Counted from the stretch's first letter, positions 7,526-16,700 are shown. The stretch is DNA of 59,168 bases from Caldilineaceae bacterium (GCA_022842065.1 JALHQH010000067.1:1-59168), one strand, 5' to 3'. Numbers and translations are program-made. Notes: generated from the letters alone by a model not told the origin.

Positions 7526-8257
7526 TCATCTTCCTAAATAGGCTTTGCGGAGTTCTTCATTGGCAAGTAAATTGGGGGCAGTATCGGCCAGCACCAGCCG
7601 CCCGGTCTGCAAGACATAGCCGCGATCCGCAATCGAGAGAGCCATCGTTGCATTTTGCTCGACCATAAAGATCGTCACCCCCTGCGCGTTGATTTCCTTG
7701 ATGATGGCAAAGTTTTGCTCAACCAGCAGCGGGGCCAGGCCCATTGATGGCTCATCCATGAGCAGCAACTTGGGACGGGACATCAGCGCGCGCGCCATTG
7801 CCAACATCTGCTGTTCACCGCCGCTGAGGGTGCTGCCCTGTTGGTGATAACGCTCACGCAGCCGGGGAAAGAGCGTCAACATCCGGTCGAGGTCAGCAGC
7901 GATGCCATCTTTGTCATCACGCAGATAGGCCCCCATCAGCAGATTTTCATGGACGCTCATCTCGCCAAAAATGCGCCGATTTTCAGGCACGACCGCCATC
8001 CCTTGGCCAATCCGGTAGCTGGTTGACTTGTCTTGGACCGCTTCGCCCAGAAACTCAACCTGGCCGCTAGTCGGGCGCACAATGCCCAGTATGGTCTTGA
8101 GCGTCGTCGACTTGCCCGACGCGTTGCCACCCAACAGGCAGACCAATTCCCCCGCATAGATCGCCAGATTCAGATCTTGCAAGATGTGAATCTGCCCATA
8201 GTAGGTATTCACCGCATCAAAACGGAGCAGCGGGCGTTGGGTGCTGACAGGTTGCAT
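7526..8257 (-). CDS. livF: LivF-type ABC transporter ATP-binding protein
   Basis: This 243-residue ABC ATPase has a Walker A (GGNASGKST near residue 38), a LSGGEQQMLAMARAL signature and a LLLMDEPSMGLAP Walker B. The short length, the SMGLAP segment and the MVEQNATMAL motif place it in the LivF branch serving branched-chain amino acid or related (HAAT) importers. The permease, LivG and binding protein are absent from the neighbourhood, so its partners must lie elsewhere. It forms a two-gene unit with the VOC protein. Confidence 0.85.
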   Translation of the reverse strand: MQPVSTQRPLLRFDAVNTYYGQIHILQDLNLAIYAGELVCLLGGNASGKSTTLKTILGIVRPTSGQVEFLGEAVQDKSTSYRIGQGMAVVPENRRIFGEMSVHENLLMGAYLRDDKDGIAADLDRMLTLFPRLRERYHQQGSTLSGGEQQMLAMARALMSRPKLLLMDEPSMGLAPLLVEQNFAIIKEINAQGVTIFMVEQNATMALSIADRGYVLQTGRLVLADTAPNLLANEELRKAYLGR

Positions 8258-8332
8258 GATCCCTACAAAGTGACAAGCTTAGTGTTTGAGCAGAAATAAG
8301 GTATAGGCGTTTTGCAGTAAAAAGCAAGTCCC

Positions 8333-9277
8333 TTAGCCGAAAAGCACGCTAATGCTCTCGCGGTGGTGGATACGGTGGATCGCATCGGCAAAGAGACCGG
8401 CGACGGAGACCACTTCAATCTTGTCGCAAAAGGGCACCTGATGGGTTTCGATCGAGTCGGTCACCAGCAGTTGGCGGATCGGGCTGGCCAGAATGCGCTC
8501 CATCGAGCCGGGTGAAAACGCAGCATGGGTAACGGCGGCGCAGACCTCACGCGCCCCTTGTTCCATCAGTTGCCGCGCCGCTTCGACCAACGTACCACCG
8601 GAAACCGTGAAATCATCAACGATGATCGCGGTCTTGTCCTTGACATCGCCGATAATCTCCATCACCTCGGCCCGTTCATCGTGGCCGTGGCGCTCTTTGT
8701 TGCCAATCGCCAGCCCCACCCCCAGATAGGTGGCATACTTGTGCGCCTGTTTGGCAAAGCCAATATCAGGCGAGACAATGACCACATTCTCCAACTGCTT
8801 CTGTTTAATCGTATCACAGAAGAGCTGAAGGGCGTAAAGATTGTCAACTGGCACATGAAAGAACCCTTGTAACTGGGGCGGCAACATGTCAAGGGTCACC
8901 ACCCGATCAGCACCGGTCACCTCCATCGCGTCGGCACAGACGCGGGCGCGGATCGAGACGCGGGGCTCATCTTTTTTATCCCCCTTGACATAGCTGAAGT
9001 AGGGCATGATCACCGTAACCGAGGCAGCACTGGCCCGCTTGAGCGCATCGATCCAGAAGAGTAACTCCATAAAGGCGTCGTTGCTGGGATAAACCACCGA
9101 TTGCACCAAATAGACATGGCGCCCGCGCACATTCTCGCCGACGCGCACAAAGGTATTGCCATCCGAAAAGCGGTGGACTTCGCCGCGCGCCGGTTGCATC
9201 CCCAACTGTTTACAAATATTGGCAGTGAGCTTTTTACTGGCACTACCGCCAAGCACCAGGATCTCTTGATCGCACAT
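8333..9277 (-). CDS. prs: Ribose-phosphate pyrophosphokinase, divergent
   Basis: Starting at ATG 9277 the product is 314 residues, the normal length for PRPP synthetase, which makes PRPP from ribose-5-phosphate and ATP. HRFSDGNTFVRVGENVRGRHVYLVQS is the N-terminal ribose-phosphate fold. MPYFSYVKGDKKDEPRVSIRARV corresponds to the catalytic flexible loop. IIVDDFTVSGGTLVEAA is the PRPP-binding loop, which differs from the usual DxIDTGGT. An alternative start at 9361 would add 28 poorly conserved residues. The divergent loops leave a small chance that it is a paralogue with another role. Confidence 0.82.
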   Translation of the reverse strand: MCDQEILVLGGSASKKLTANICKQLGMQPARGEVHRFSDGNTFVRVGENVRGRHVYLVQSVVYPSNDAFMELLFWIDALKRASAASVTVIMPYFSYVKGDKKDEPRVSIRARVCADAMEVTGADRVVTLDMLPPQLQGFFHVPVDNLYALQLFCDTIKQKQLENVVIVSPDIGFAKQAHKYATYLGVGLAIGNKERHGHDERAEVMEIIGDVKDKTAIIVDDFTVSGGTLVEAARQLMEQGAREVCAAVTHAAFSPGSMERILASPIRQLLVTDSIETHQVPFCDKIEVVSVAGLFADAIHRIHHRESISVLFG

Positions 9278-9454
9278 GATGATTGTCCCGCCACTTAATA
9301 TGATACTGCCGCTGCGTTCGTACGGGCATTGGTTGCCGGCCGAATCGAGTAGACGAACCAAAGCAAAATATATCTGACAACCACTCTATTTTACGGCAAA
9401 AGCAGTAGCGAGACAAGCAGCCGTCTCATTAAACTTAGGGTTCAATCGGATCTT

Positions 9455-9605
9455 AGGGAGTTGACAGCCCCGCCCCGCCGTCAACGCGCCCAGTGGGCAC
9501 CCAGGCTACGGGACAACGCCGAGTCCCCCCCTCCCTTAGCCGAGTTTACCCGGCGTTGTTCCTAGCCCTGCGGCTTTAGCCCAGGGCGATCTTGCCAACC
9601 CCCTA
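9455..9605. mobile_element. 151-bp dispersed palindromic element, copy A
   Basis: The sequence is very similar along its whole length to 51061-51211, including the CCCGCCGTCAACGCGCCCAG block, the TTTACCCGGCGTTGTT block and the CGGCTTTAGCCCAGGGCGAT block. The ends AGGGAGTTG and CAACCCCCT are inverted repeats of each other. The TTAG/GGTTCAAT flank resembles the right-hand flank of copy B. It is non-coding and sits upstream of the predicted small RNA. Confidence 0.8.
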
Positions 9606-9638
9606 CATTCCACTTGCGCTGAACTTAGAAGAAGATGC

Positions 9639-9667
9639 GTGACACTAACTTGTTCTCATGGTATACA
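9639..9667 (+). promoter_or_regulatory. Predicted promoter for a small RNA
   Basis: GTGACA (9639-9644) is followed after exactly 17 bases by TATACA (9662-9667). Transcription would begin near 9674, just before a series of three hairpins ending in a terminator. Confidence 0.55.
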
Positions 9668-9673
9668 AAAAAC

Positions 9674-9785
9674 GACAAGGTGCCCCGGACAGTACGGGGA
9701 TCGATAGTATAGTTGAAATACTATGCGCCTATTAGCGAGCTTGGCCTGACACCACACCAGTTTCTGGTGTGGTGTCGCTTTTTAG
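9674..9785 (+). ncRNA. Predicted intergenic small RNA of about 110 nt
   Basis: Downstream of the promoter at 9639-9667 the plus strand holds three successive hairpins. They are CCCCG/CGGGG at about 9683-9699, ATAGTAT/ATACTAT at about 9706-9725, and a 13-bp terminator stem at 9748-9776 followed by CTTTTT. No open reading frame with a ribosome-binding site is visible. The nearest plus-strand gene is more than 2 kb away, so this is not a leader. I do not recognise the family; it does not match the SRP, 6S, tmRNA or RNase P cores that I know. Confidence 0.55.
9748..9782 (+). terminator. Intrinsic terminator of the predicted small RNA
   Basis: A perfect 13-bp stem (9748-9760 with 9764-9776) has a three-base loop and is followed by a T tract on the plus strand only. 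It therefore serves plus-strand transcription, not the minus-strand creatininase gene ending at 9787. Confidence 0.8.
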
Positions 9786-9786
9786 G

Positions 9787-10650
9787 CTAATCGGTCGGGA
9801 AGGATAAGGGGAAAGTCGGCGCTGGGGTCTGGTGTTGGGTACGCGGCTCGATCTTGCGGTCATAGTACTCGGCCACAAAGCCGGCCAGGTTACGGCTGGC
9901 TTCCTCAAAAGCCAAGCGGCCTTTCTCTGGGGTCGCCTTTTCCGCTTCGCCCATGACGCCGCTGTCGCTGTATTGACTCGTCCATTCGACCAATCCCATT
10001 GGCCCGCTGCCAAAGAGATCGACATAGATATATTTGGATCCCATCTTATTGGTCTTGGCGATCTCACTCTTGATCTTGTCCATCCGCACGCTTTCCGGCG
10101 AGAGATACATCAGCATCGAAGTCTCCAACTCACCGGCATGGGCACAGCCGCCGGGAAAGACACTTTCGCGCCAACTGGGCAGGAAATCGGGGTTAACCGT
10201 CAACATCTGCCACCAACTGCAAAACGCGCAACTGGCGTCAGTCTCCACAATCAGCCGCCGCGCCACCAGTTCACAGAGCGGATGGTTCGAACCGTGGCCA
10301 TTGACAATGATCATCTTCTTAAAGCCGTGATAGGCTAGACTTTTACAGATATCGAGCGTGTACTGAATGAAGTGCTCAAAATGGATGTTGAGCGAACCGG
10401 GGAAATCCATAACATGGTGAACATAGCCATAACTCACTGGCGGCAAGACCAGGCTAAGTTCGGGACGCAAGCGCGCGGCTTCGGTGGCGACGGCATTCGC
10501 ACACAAATGATCAACCTTGAGCGGCAGGTGGTGACCATGTTGCTCCACCGAGCCGGTCGGGATAATCGGGATTTTGCCCATTGCCACGGCTTCGTTAACT
10601 TCCGGCCAGGTCAGCTCATCAAATTGATAAATTTCGCGCACAGAGGGCAT
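9787..10650 (-). CDS. Creatininase-family amidohydrolase
   Basis: This 287-residue protein has the metal-binding pattern of the creatinine amidohydrolase family: GSVEQHGHHLPLKVDH (residues 33-48, giving Glu36, His38 and Asp47), the HHVMDFPGSLNIHFE segment, IIVNGHGSN near 120, and AHAGELETS near 172 with the second metal-binding Glu. Relatives include creatininase, MftE and enzymes opening cyclic amides. The substrate is not evident. A GAAGGAA ribosome-binding site precedes ATG 10650. Confidence 0.87.
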   Translation of the reverse strand: MPSVREIYQFDELTWPEVNEAVAMGKIPIIPTGSVEQHGHHLPLKVDHLCANAVATEAARLRPELSLVLPPVSYGYVHHVMDFPGSLNIHFEHFIQYTLDICKSLAYHGFKKMIIVNGHGSNHPLCELVARRLIVETDASCAFCSWWQMLTVNPDFLPSWRESVFPGGCAHAGELETSMLMYLSPESVRMDKIKSEIAKTNKMGSKYIYVDLFGSGPMGLVEWTSQYSDSGVMGEAEKATPEKGRLAFEEASRNLAGFVAEYYDRKIEPRTQHQTPAPTFPLSFPTD

Positions 10651-10814
10651 AAGATGTTCCTTCTGGTATAGGTCATGATGGTTGATAGGGGCTTGTTGCT
10701 GATTGTAACGGAAAAACCCGACCGGAGCAACTGAATTTTTGGGGCAGGCGCGGTATGCCTTCGCCGCAGCGGGGATAGAGAGAGAAGGTGGGGACGCAGC
10801 GTAAGAGGGTAGGA

Positions 10815-10863
10815 CAGTGAGACAGTGAGACAGTGGGTCAGCTACTGTCTCACTGTCTCACTG
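10815..10863. repeat. 20-bp inverted repeat built from AGACAGTG units
   Basis: Positions 10815-10834 are the reverse complement of 10844-10863, and each arm is itself an 8-9 bp tandem repeat. It lies just beyond the stop of the Rieske gene and has no T tract. Confidence 0.75.
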
Positions 10864-10877
10864 AATGACTATATCGC

Positions 10878-11312
10878 TCAAAGATGCAAAACAACCAGTT
10901 CGTCTTCAATCGTCACGGGGAAGGTCTCGACGGCGGGATCTTCCCCGTCGGCACTGATTGCCTCTTTGACTAATTCGCCGCCCCGCTCCACGGTCACCTC
11001 GTAGGTCTTAACGCGCAACTTGTGCGGGTTAAAGACTGATTGCCCGGTCATAAGATCAAATTCCCAGCCATGCCAGGGACAACGTAGAATCTCGCCCTCG
11101 CGCGCCCAGTTATATTCACCCGGTTTGCTGGGCAAGGTTGTGCCGGTGACATAGCCCTTACACAGCGGTGCCAACTGGTGCGGACAGGCATTGCGCAGCG
11201 CGTAATAGGCCCCTTTGACATTAAAGACGCCAATCGTCCGGCCGTTGATCTCGACGATTTTTCGGGCACCGGGCGGCAGTTCACTCGTCGGGCCAACAAC
11301 ATGTTTGGTCAT
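10878..11312 (-). CDS. Rieske [2Fe-2S] ferredoxin-like protein
   Basis: This 144-residue single-domain protein has the two Rieske ligand pairs: CPH (Cys43, His45) and CPWHGW (Cys78, His81). The first pair lacks the usual following glycine, having HQLAPLC instead. The second is followed by EFDLMTG as in oxygenase-type Rieske ferredoxins. It would pass electrons to an oxygenase, but none is adjacent. It may act with the creatininase-family enzyme next to it, although a 227-base gap separates them. AGGAA precedes the ATG. Confidence 0.85.
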   Translation of the reverse strand: MTKHVVGPTSELPPGARKIVEINGRTIGVFNVKGAYYALRNACPHQLAPLCKGYVTGTTLPSKPGEYNWAREGEILRCPWHGWEFDLMTGQSVFNPHKLRVKTYEVTVERGGELVKEAISADGEDPAVETFPVTIEDELVVLHL

Positions 11313-11337
11313 AAAAGTTCCTCGTTATACTTGGCAC

Positions 11338-11386
11338 TGTCATCAATTCGCATTTTTACGCGTGTAGAAAATGCGAATTGATGACA
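11338..11386. repeat. 19-bp inverted repeat upstream of the Rieske gene
   Basis: Positions 11338-11356 pair exactly with 11368-11386 around an 11-base loop. It lies in the 5' region of the Rieske gene, so it could be an operator, a leader hairpin or another dispersed palindrome. Confidence 0.6.
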
Positions 11387-11510
11387 ACCGCGGGTATATC
11401 AGCATAGGACAATGCAATTGCCTGATTATAACAAAGATTGGCGTGGCTGACGAAGTGCGATAATAGAGCCAGGAGAGAGCTGCATAAGCCAGCGCGCAGC
11501 GGGTAAAAAC

Positions 11511-11543
11511 AAAGCGGTCGGCGCAAATTGCGCCGACCGCTTT
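11511..11543. repeat. 33-base near-perfect palindrome
   Basis: Positions 11511-11526 pair with 11528-11543 around a single base, with A and T tracts at the outer ends as in a bidirectional terminator. No gene ends nearby except the short reading frame starting at 11602. It may be a remnant of a lost gene unit. The rest of 11400-11600 shows nothing recognisable. Confidence 0.6.
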
Positions 11544-11601
11544 GTCGATCTGCCGTCACCCATTTCCAGCAGATCATTTATCAACCAAAGGAGAAATCAC
11601 C

Positions 11602-11712
11602 ATGCAAAAAACACCTTCGCTGTCCATTTTAGCATGGCTTTGGGCTTTACGACCTTTCAGCTACCTGTCAATCAAGCACCAGTACTTTAGTTTGCGGTCG
11701 TATGCTGACTGA
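11602..11712 (+). pseudogene. Short 5' gene remnant with a good ribosome-binding site
   Basis: An ATG preceded by AAAGGAG (11587-11593) opens a 36-codon frame beginning MQKTPSLSILAWLWAL. The frame runs straight into a reversed copy of the 3' end of the membrane-protein gene at 13005. The start therefore looks like the surviving 5' end of a gene cut off by a rearrangement. It could still encode a small hydrophobic peptide. Confidence 0.35.
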
Positions 11713-11790
11713 CTTCGATCGGTTGCCGTACAACCCGTGCCGGCCGCGCGGCACCGCCAAAGTCGATAGACGAGTGGCACGCACCACCAG
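11687..11790 (-). pseudogene. 3' remnant of a paralogue of the 13005-13334 membrane protein
   Basis: Read on the minus strand this ends DFGGAARPARVVRQPIEVSQHTTAN and a stop. The intact gene at 13005 ends DFGSAARPARVVRQPIEATQHTAAN. The DNA similarity extends past the stop into 11670-11686, matching 12991-13004. Upstream of the tail a frame slip breaks the match, so this is a degraded tail of a duplicated gene. Confidence 0.7.
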
Positions 11791-11891
11791 TGTTTGACTT
11801 TTCCTCTTAGGTTAGCGTTTTGTACGCATTCTCATACCACGAACTATTAAGATGATACCTTTCGGTCTTCAAAGAAAGGAGTCCACAAACA

Positions 11892-11930
11892 TTGTACAAA
11901 TTTTGTACAAATTGTATGCAAATTACATAC
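11892..11930. promoter_or_regulatory. Paired palindromes upstream of the fasciclin gene
   Basis: Two TTGTACAA palindromes lie in TTGTACAAATTTTGTACAA (11892-11910). They are followed by GTATG...CATAC (11914-11930). This AT-rich stretch, 85-125 bases before the ATG, looks like a binding region for a dimeric regulator. A clear -35/-10 pair could not be fixed. Confidence 0.4.
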
Positions 11931-12015
11931 AGAACAAAACAAGTATATTATCTTTGAAAATAGAAAGTAATTTCTACCTTCACAATAATTTACTCATGAC
12001 AAGGAGATCTATTCG

Positions 12016-12657
12016 ATGAAACGGTTCTTGGTCTATGCCTGTGTTGCCCTTATGGTTGCTCTTGGCTTTGTACCGGTGGCCCAAGTTGCGCAAGCCCAAA
12101 CCACCCAGGCTGACATTGTGGATACGGCGGTGAGCGCCGGTAGTTTCAACACGCTGGTGGCTGCGGTTGAGGCGGCTGGTTTGGTGGAGACGCTCAAAGG
12201 AAAAGGCCCCTTCACGGTTTTTGCGCCTACTGATGATGCTTTCGCCGCCCTCCCCAAAGAAACCCTCGATGCGCTGCTAGCCGACCCGACGGGTGATCTG
12301 ACCCAAATCCTCCTTTATCATGTGGTGCCGGGTAAGGTGATGGCGGCTGATGTGGCTGATGGTCTGGAAGCGACGACAGTGCAGGGCAGTACAGTGAAAT
12401 TCACCGTGGCTGATGGCAAGGTAATGATCAATGATGCGAACATCGTTACCACTGACATTGAGACCTCAAATGGTGTCATTCATGTCATTGATGCGGTAAT
12501 CCTGCCGCCGGCTGCCGAAGAACCGGAAACTTTGCCGGTGACGGGCAACAGCCTGCCCTATGGCACGAACTTGCTGATTGTGATGGCAATTTTGGTGGCG
12601 CTGGCTGTCGTAGCCCTGATCGGCCGCCGTACGGCTGGGGTACGGATTGATCAATAG
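12016..12657 (+). CDS. Exported fasciclin (FAS1) protein with LPxTG-type anchor
   Basis: This 213-residue protein has a signal peptide (residues 1 to about 28, ending AQVAQAQ). One FAS1 domain follows (about 30-165), with the H1 and H2 style motifs [10 protein letters not shown] and [10 protein letters not shown] and the final [12 protein letters not shown]. The tail is LPVTG at 173-177, a hydrophobic span and an RR stop, which together resemble a sortase sorting signal or a simple membrane anchor. FAS1 domains mediate adhesion. AAGGAG lies upstream of the ATG and a strong terminator follows, so it is a single-gene unit. Confidence 0.9.
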   Translation: MKRFLVYACVALMVALGFVPVAQVAQAQTTQADIVDTAVSAGSFNTLVAAVEAAGLVETLKGKGPFTVFAPTDDAFAALPKETLDALLADPTGDLTQILLYHVVPGKVMAADVADGLEATTVQGSTVKFTVADGKVMINDANIVTTDIETSNGVIHVIDAVILPPAAEEPETLPVTGNSLPYGTNLLIVMAILVALAVVALIGRRTAGVRIDQ

Positions 12658-12684
12658 GGAACATCGTTTGTTGAGTTAAGATAG

Positions 12685-12743
12685 AGAGCTTGAGAGCATC
12701 AGCGATTGCGTTTCACAACTGCTAATGCTCTCAAGCTCTTTTT
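12685..12743 (+). terminator. Intrinsic terminator of the fasciclin gene
   Basis: A 15-bp stem (12685-12699 with 12725-12739) with a 25-base loop is followed by TTTT, starting 28 bases after the stop codon. Confidence 0.75.
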
Positions 12744-12768
12744 ATGCCACCGTATACGTTGGTAGACC

Positions 12769-12993
12769 CTAATCGAAGTTGTAATAGATGGTTTGTTGAG
12801 GCAAGCAGAAATCGAGTACATCCCGTCCAACGCGTTCGGACGATTCACCGTTAGCCAGAACACAGCCCATAAAGTCGGCAATCGTCACCATATCGGCCGC
12901 TGGCATCCCCATGCGTGTCACCTCAATCAATGACTTGATCGGTGCGTTAATATCGTATGTTAGCACGCTACACTGGAATACCCCGTTTATCAA
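12769..12993 (-). pseudogene. Probable C-terminal remnant resembling serine hydroxymethyltransferase
   Basis: The 74-residue frame contains EVTRMGMPAADMVTIADFM, which recalls the evTRxGM...M..IA.fi stretch near the C-terminus of glycine/serine hydroxymethyltransferases. No N-terminal domain exists upstream, where the next gene ends at 13005. I take it as the tail of a decayed gene; it could also be a small unknown protein. Confidence 0.35.
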
Positions 12994-13004
12994 GTGCCGG
13001 GACT

Positions 13005-13334
13005 TTAGTTTGCAGCCGTATGCTGTGTGGCTTCGATCGGTTGCCGCACAACGCGCGCCGGCCGCGCTGCGCTGCCAAAGTCAAGCCGCCAGAGTAGATA
13101 GACCAACGGCACCGCACCACATGACCAAGCCAGTAAGGCGACCATCTGCATCCAACCACTGTTGGAAAGCGTCAACAGAAAAGCGACCAGTTGAAAGAAA
13201 ACGGCGGTGACACAGCCGATCAGGACTAGTTTGAGGGCAAAGGCATAGATATGCGTAAAACGATGCCCCAGCAGGCCAAAAAGCCGGCGTTGAGGTTGGG
13301 CCCGGTAAGGGCCGTTGTGTAACATGTATTGCAT
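13005..13334 (-). CDS. Small two-pass membrane protein of unknown function
   Basis: From ATG 13334 this is a 109-residue protein with two hydrophobic helices (about residues 28-55 and 62-80). A basic, soluble tail follows (LDFGSAARPARVVRQPIEA). GAGGAG precedes the ATG by nine bases and decides this start over an upstream GTG/ATG. I do not recognise the family. A degraded copy of its 3' end lies at 11687-11790, so it was once duplicated. Confidence 0.6.
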   Translation of the reverse strand: MQYMLHNGPYRAQPQRRLFGLLGHRFTHIYAFALKLVLIGCVTAVFFQLVAFLLTLSNSGWMQMVALLAWSCGAVPLVYLLWRLDFGSAARPARVVRQPIEATQHTAAN

Positions 13335-13602
13335 AGGGGTAATCTCCTCACGAAATATGCTCTGCGGCAAAAGAGCGCAAACCAAAAACAGAACTCTTGT
13401 TCTATTATATCATCTCTTGTATGGTACAGCAAACACACCACGAACAAATGTGCTATTTTAGCACTAAACTTGCTCCTATGGGCTTACAACTCAATTACAA
13501 AATTGTTTTTTTGTCTATATAGATTGACGAGAAAGAGATTGTAAGGATATGCTGAATTTTTGGGGTTAGTTCTTGCGCAGAAGAAACGAGTGGGGAAACC
13601 GT

Positions 13603-13669
13603 GCCACAGCGCGCACAGCGAACACTGAGCGCTAACGACCGGCGCTGGGTTCGCTGCGCGCGCTGTGGC
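13603..13669. repeat. Imperfect 21-bp GC-rich inverted repeat
   Basis: Positions 13603-13623 pair with 13649-13669 with one mismatch (CCACAGCGCGC theme). It lies between the end of the caspase operon and the small membrane protein gene. The stretch 13335-13600 shows nothing else recognisable. Confidence 0.6.
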
Positions 13670-13718
13670 TAAGCTAAAAGCTGTGCGCTATCGCCGTAAA
13701 AATCAATACGATAGGGTT

Positions 13719-13772
13719 AAAAATCCCCGAAGGTACACAAAGCAATCCCATCCTTCGTGTGCCTTCGGGGAT
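13719..13772 (-). terminator. Intrinsic terminator of the large CHAT/caspase block
   Basis: A 16-bp stem with one mismatch (13723-13738 with 13757-13772) is followed on the minus strand by TTTTT. It lies 11 bases after the stop of the last gene of the block and marks its end. Confidence 0.8.
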
Positions 13773-13782
13773 CGGGTTTACC

Positions 13783-16700
13783 CTACCCTTCAAGGGGCAA
13801 CAGCTTTGCCAACTGTTCCAGCCCTGCCGTGGTATTGAAATAAGTCAAATGATCACAAGCGACCACGATGGCCTGGTCACCCATCGGCGCGTTACAGACA
13901 CTTTCCACCGTGACGGCGATGTCATTTGGTTGGCCAAAGAAGAGGGGCGCGGTCACTGTGTGTATCCAGGGCTTGGGCTTAAGTTTTGCCCAAAGCCGAC
14001 TGAAGAGCGTGCTGCCGCGCGCATCGGTTTCCAGTGCGGCCGCCATCAGGCTCGTGCTGCCGGCGATGATCGAATAGGGCACAGTTGGCTTGGGGCTGGC
14101 CGCCAGGTTTTTGAGGAAGTCGGAGCCGGGGGCCAGCTGCTCCAAGGCATTGTTAACCATCTCCAACCCCTCCACCAACATGCCAACAGCACTCGCCGGC
14201 CAGGCTACGGTTGCCAAGCCGTTAAAGCCGATACTCAGCGCCGTAATCGCATAATCCTCCACCGTCGGCCACGGGGAGCCATTATTGGGCGTACCACACA
14301 TCACCAGATGATCAACGACTTTGTCGCCCCCCTCACGCTCGATAAACCAGCGCGCCACCAGCCCCCCCATCGAATGGGCAACCACATGCAAGGTCTTGCC
14401 ATGATCAGGGCCAAGACCGGCATCCGCCAGGCGTGCCTTGAGCAGGCGTGCGGTATCTTCGATGATCGTGTGCAGATTTTCGTAATCAAAGGTGAGCACC
14501 AGGTCATAGCGATCACCAAGGCCGGCCACGGCCAAGGGTGGGTTCTTCAACGCCGGGAAAGCGCTTGCCGCCATGCCGCGTGTATCACCGATGATGCCGT
14601 GGACATAGAGCAGAACGCGCGCCGCCTTGGTTACCGCTTTTTTGACGGCGTTTGGATCTTTGTTATAACCAACCGGCTGCCCTTGCTCGATCCGCGCAAT
14701 CGCCAGTTGCGGATAGGTGTATTCCCAACCCAGGTGTTGACCGACAAGTTTCTGGAAGAGAATCTTGACCGAGCCTTTGAGATCGCGTGTGCCATTGGGG
14801 GCAGGCAAACGATCCAACATGACATCCACACCAGCAGCCGTGCGTTTAAAGCGGCCTAACGGCAGATAGAACTCGCCATCATAGCCCAGCGGCAACAGGG
14901 CTTCGTCCGGCTGTAGGGTCACATCTAACGAGACAACCAATGGTTCATCCGGCGTGACGACCGTGTGATCGACAACATCGATCAGTTCCAACACACTCAA
15001 CCCCGCTGCGCCGCTGCGACTGGGCGAGAGGGCCAGCGGCGCAAACATTTCCCCATTGTCGCGCAGTAGGGCAGGCAAGGGCGGGCTACCCAGATCGCGC
15101 GTGGTATCAGGCAAGGTGGTGAGCCGGGCGCGGGCGGACAGTTTTGAGTGGCCTTTGATCGTGACGGTGGGCGCGACTTTGTTTTTGGGATCACTAGAGC
15201 TAACCGGGGTTGCTGCCAGTGGGCGCACGGTCGTAAAGCTAACTTCCGCGGTCCGCCAATCAACCAGTTGTTCAGCATTAGCAGGTTGCATGGCAAAGCG
15301 CCTGGTGTGGACACGGTACATCAACCGGTTCAGGCTGTTGAGTACACTAAGGTTACGCGTAGTTGCCGCACCTTTGGTTACGACAACCGGCAGATCATCC
15401 TGGGCCAGCAGCGTGGCATCCCCTTCCTCGGTGCTGACCACCAATTTGAGCGCCTCTTTATACTCGACGACACCGGCTTGCCAGAGTTCATCCGGCACCA
15501 ACCCATAGATCGGTTCGCCATCGTTGGCCCAGACCTCCTGCTCCTTTTCCAGCCAAACACCACCCCCGGCCAGCAGTGGAAAGACGCCATAAGTTTCGGG
15601 CAGATCAAAGAGCATACAGTAAAGGCGGCGCTTGGTCTGGTTGGTGAGTTTAACTTTAAAGACTGGTTGCTGCCAGGCCCCCGCGTCAAAATAGTAATCG
15701 AGCCGCACTTCGCGATTGGCCGCCGCCGGTTGCCAATTACCGTCACCGTCGGGCACGAAAACGGTCAGTGTCACATCCTGCACGCCAAGTTTGCTGGCTG
15801 GGTTGTCGAGTTCCATAATTTTGGACCAACGGGCGATATGTTCCAACCGTTGGACAACCAGTTGTGCGCTTCCTTCATTAAAGCCAGGTGTATCAACCAC
15901 CAAGGCGTAGCCATCACCCTGTCGCCCGATGCGATAACGGTCAGCCGCAGCCGTGAGCGTTAGGTCAACGCCGGTGCCCGAACCTTCTGCCACCAGCAGC
16001 GAAGCCTCACCAGTGGGGCCGGCATGGGCCAAGGCGTCACGCACGAGGGCGAGGGCCCGGGGCTCGCCCTGCAAGGCCACCGTTAACTTGGTCAATGGCA
16101 AGGCAGTTACCAGGGCTTTGTAGGTGGTGCCAGGATCAACCGTCTGTCCAGCCACCAAACTGAGTTCAACGATGCTTTCGGTCGGCAGCACTTTTGCCAC
16201 AGTCGCGCTGCCGATGGCCTTTTCCAACGTTTGCAAATCGGTCACGTCGGTGTTAAAGGCAAAAAGCGCTAGGTGCGTCGTCTCATCACCAACGGGGACG
16301 GGTAGACCATGCACTGCGCCGCCATCGATCACCCAGCCGCGCGTTTTGTCATGGCGCAGGGTGTAGTAAGCCGGGGTTGGGGTGATGGCTCCGCCCAGGA
16401 AGGGTTGACCGAGGTCATCGCCTTGGGTTGCTTCCATCTGCGGCGACTGTGCAGAGACACGGGCGCGCACCAGGGCGTTGACCCGTTTGAAGAGATCGCG
16501 GTAGGTCAAGCCGTCGCCGCCCCGTTCCAATGATTCCAGCAGAAAGTAGGAGAACGCGCCGCGCTGTTCGCCGCCCAGGCGCAATTCTTTGGCCAGCTCT
16601 TCAGCGTTACAGGCGGAGAGCACTACATGGCGCCCCTTAGGTAACGAGTACCAGTCACCGGCCGCGTCACCGCCGCCCCGACTTAACGCGGTTGCTTGCG

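Noticed and set aside
9674..9785. Possible riboswitch leader
   Set aside because: It ends in a terminator with no plus-strand gene until 11.6 kb, so there is nothing to regulate in cis.
13759..14859. Plus-strand frame of 366 codons opposite the caspase-hydrolase gene
   Set aside because: It is a shadow of a GC-rich gene: the minus strand has clear hydrolase motifs, and this frame shows none.
15056..15963. Plus-strand frames of 150 and 271 codons inside the caspase-hydrolase gene
   Set aside because: No start signals or domain features; high GC content creates long antisense frames.
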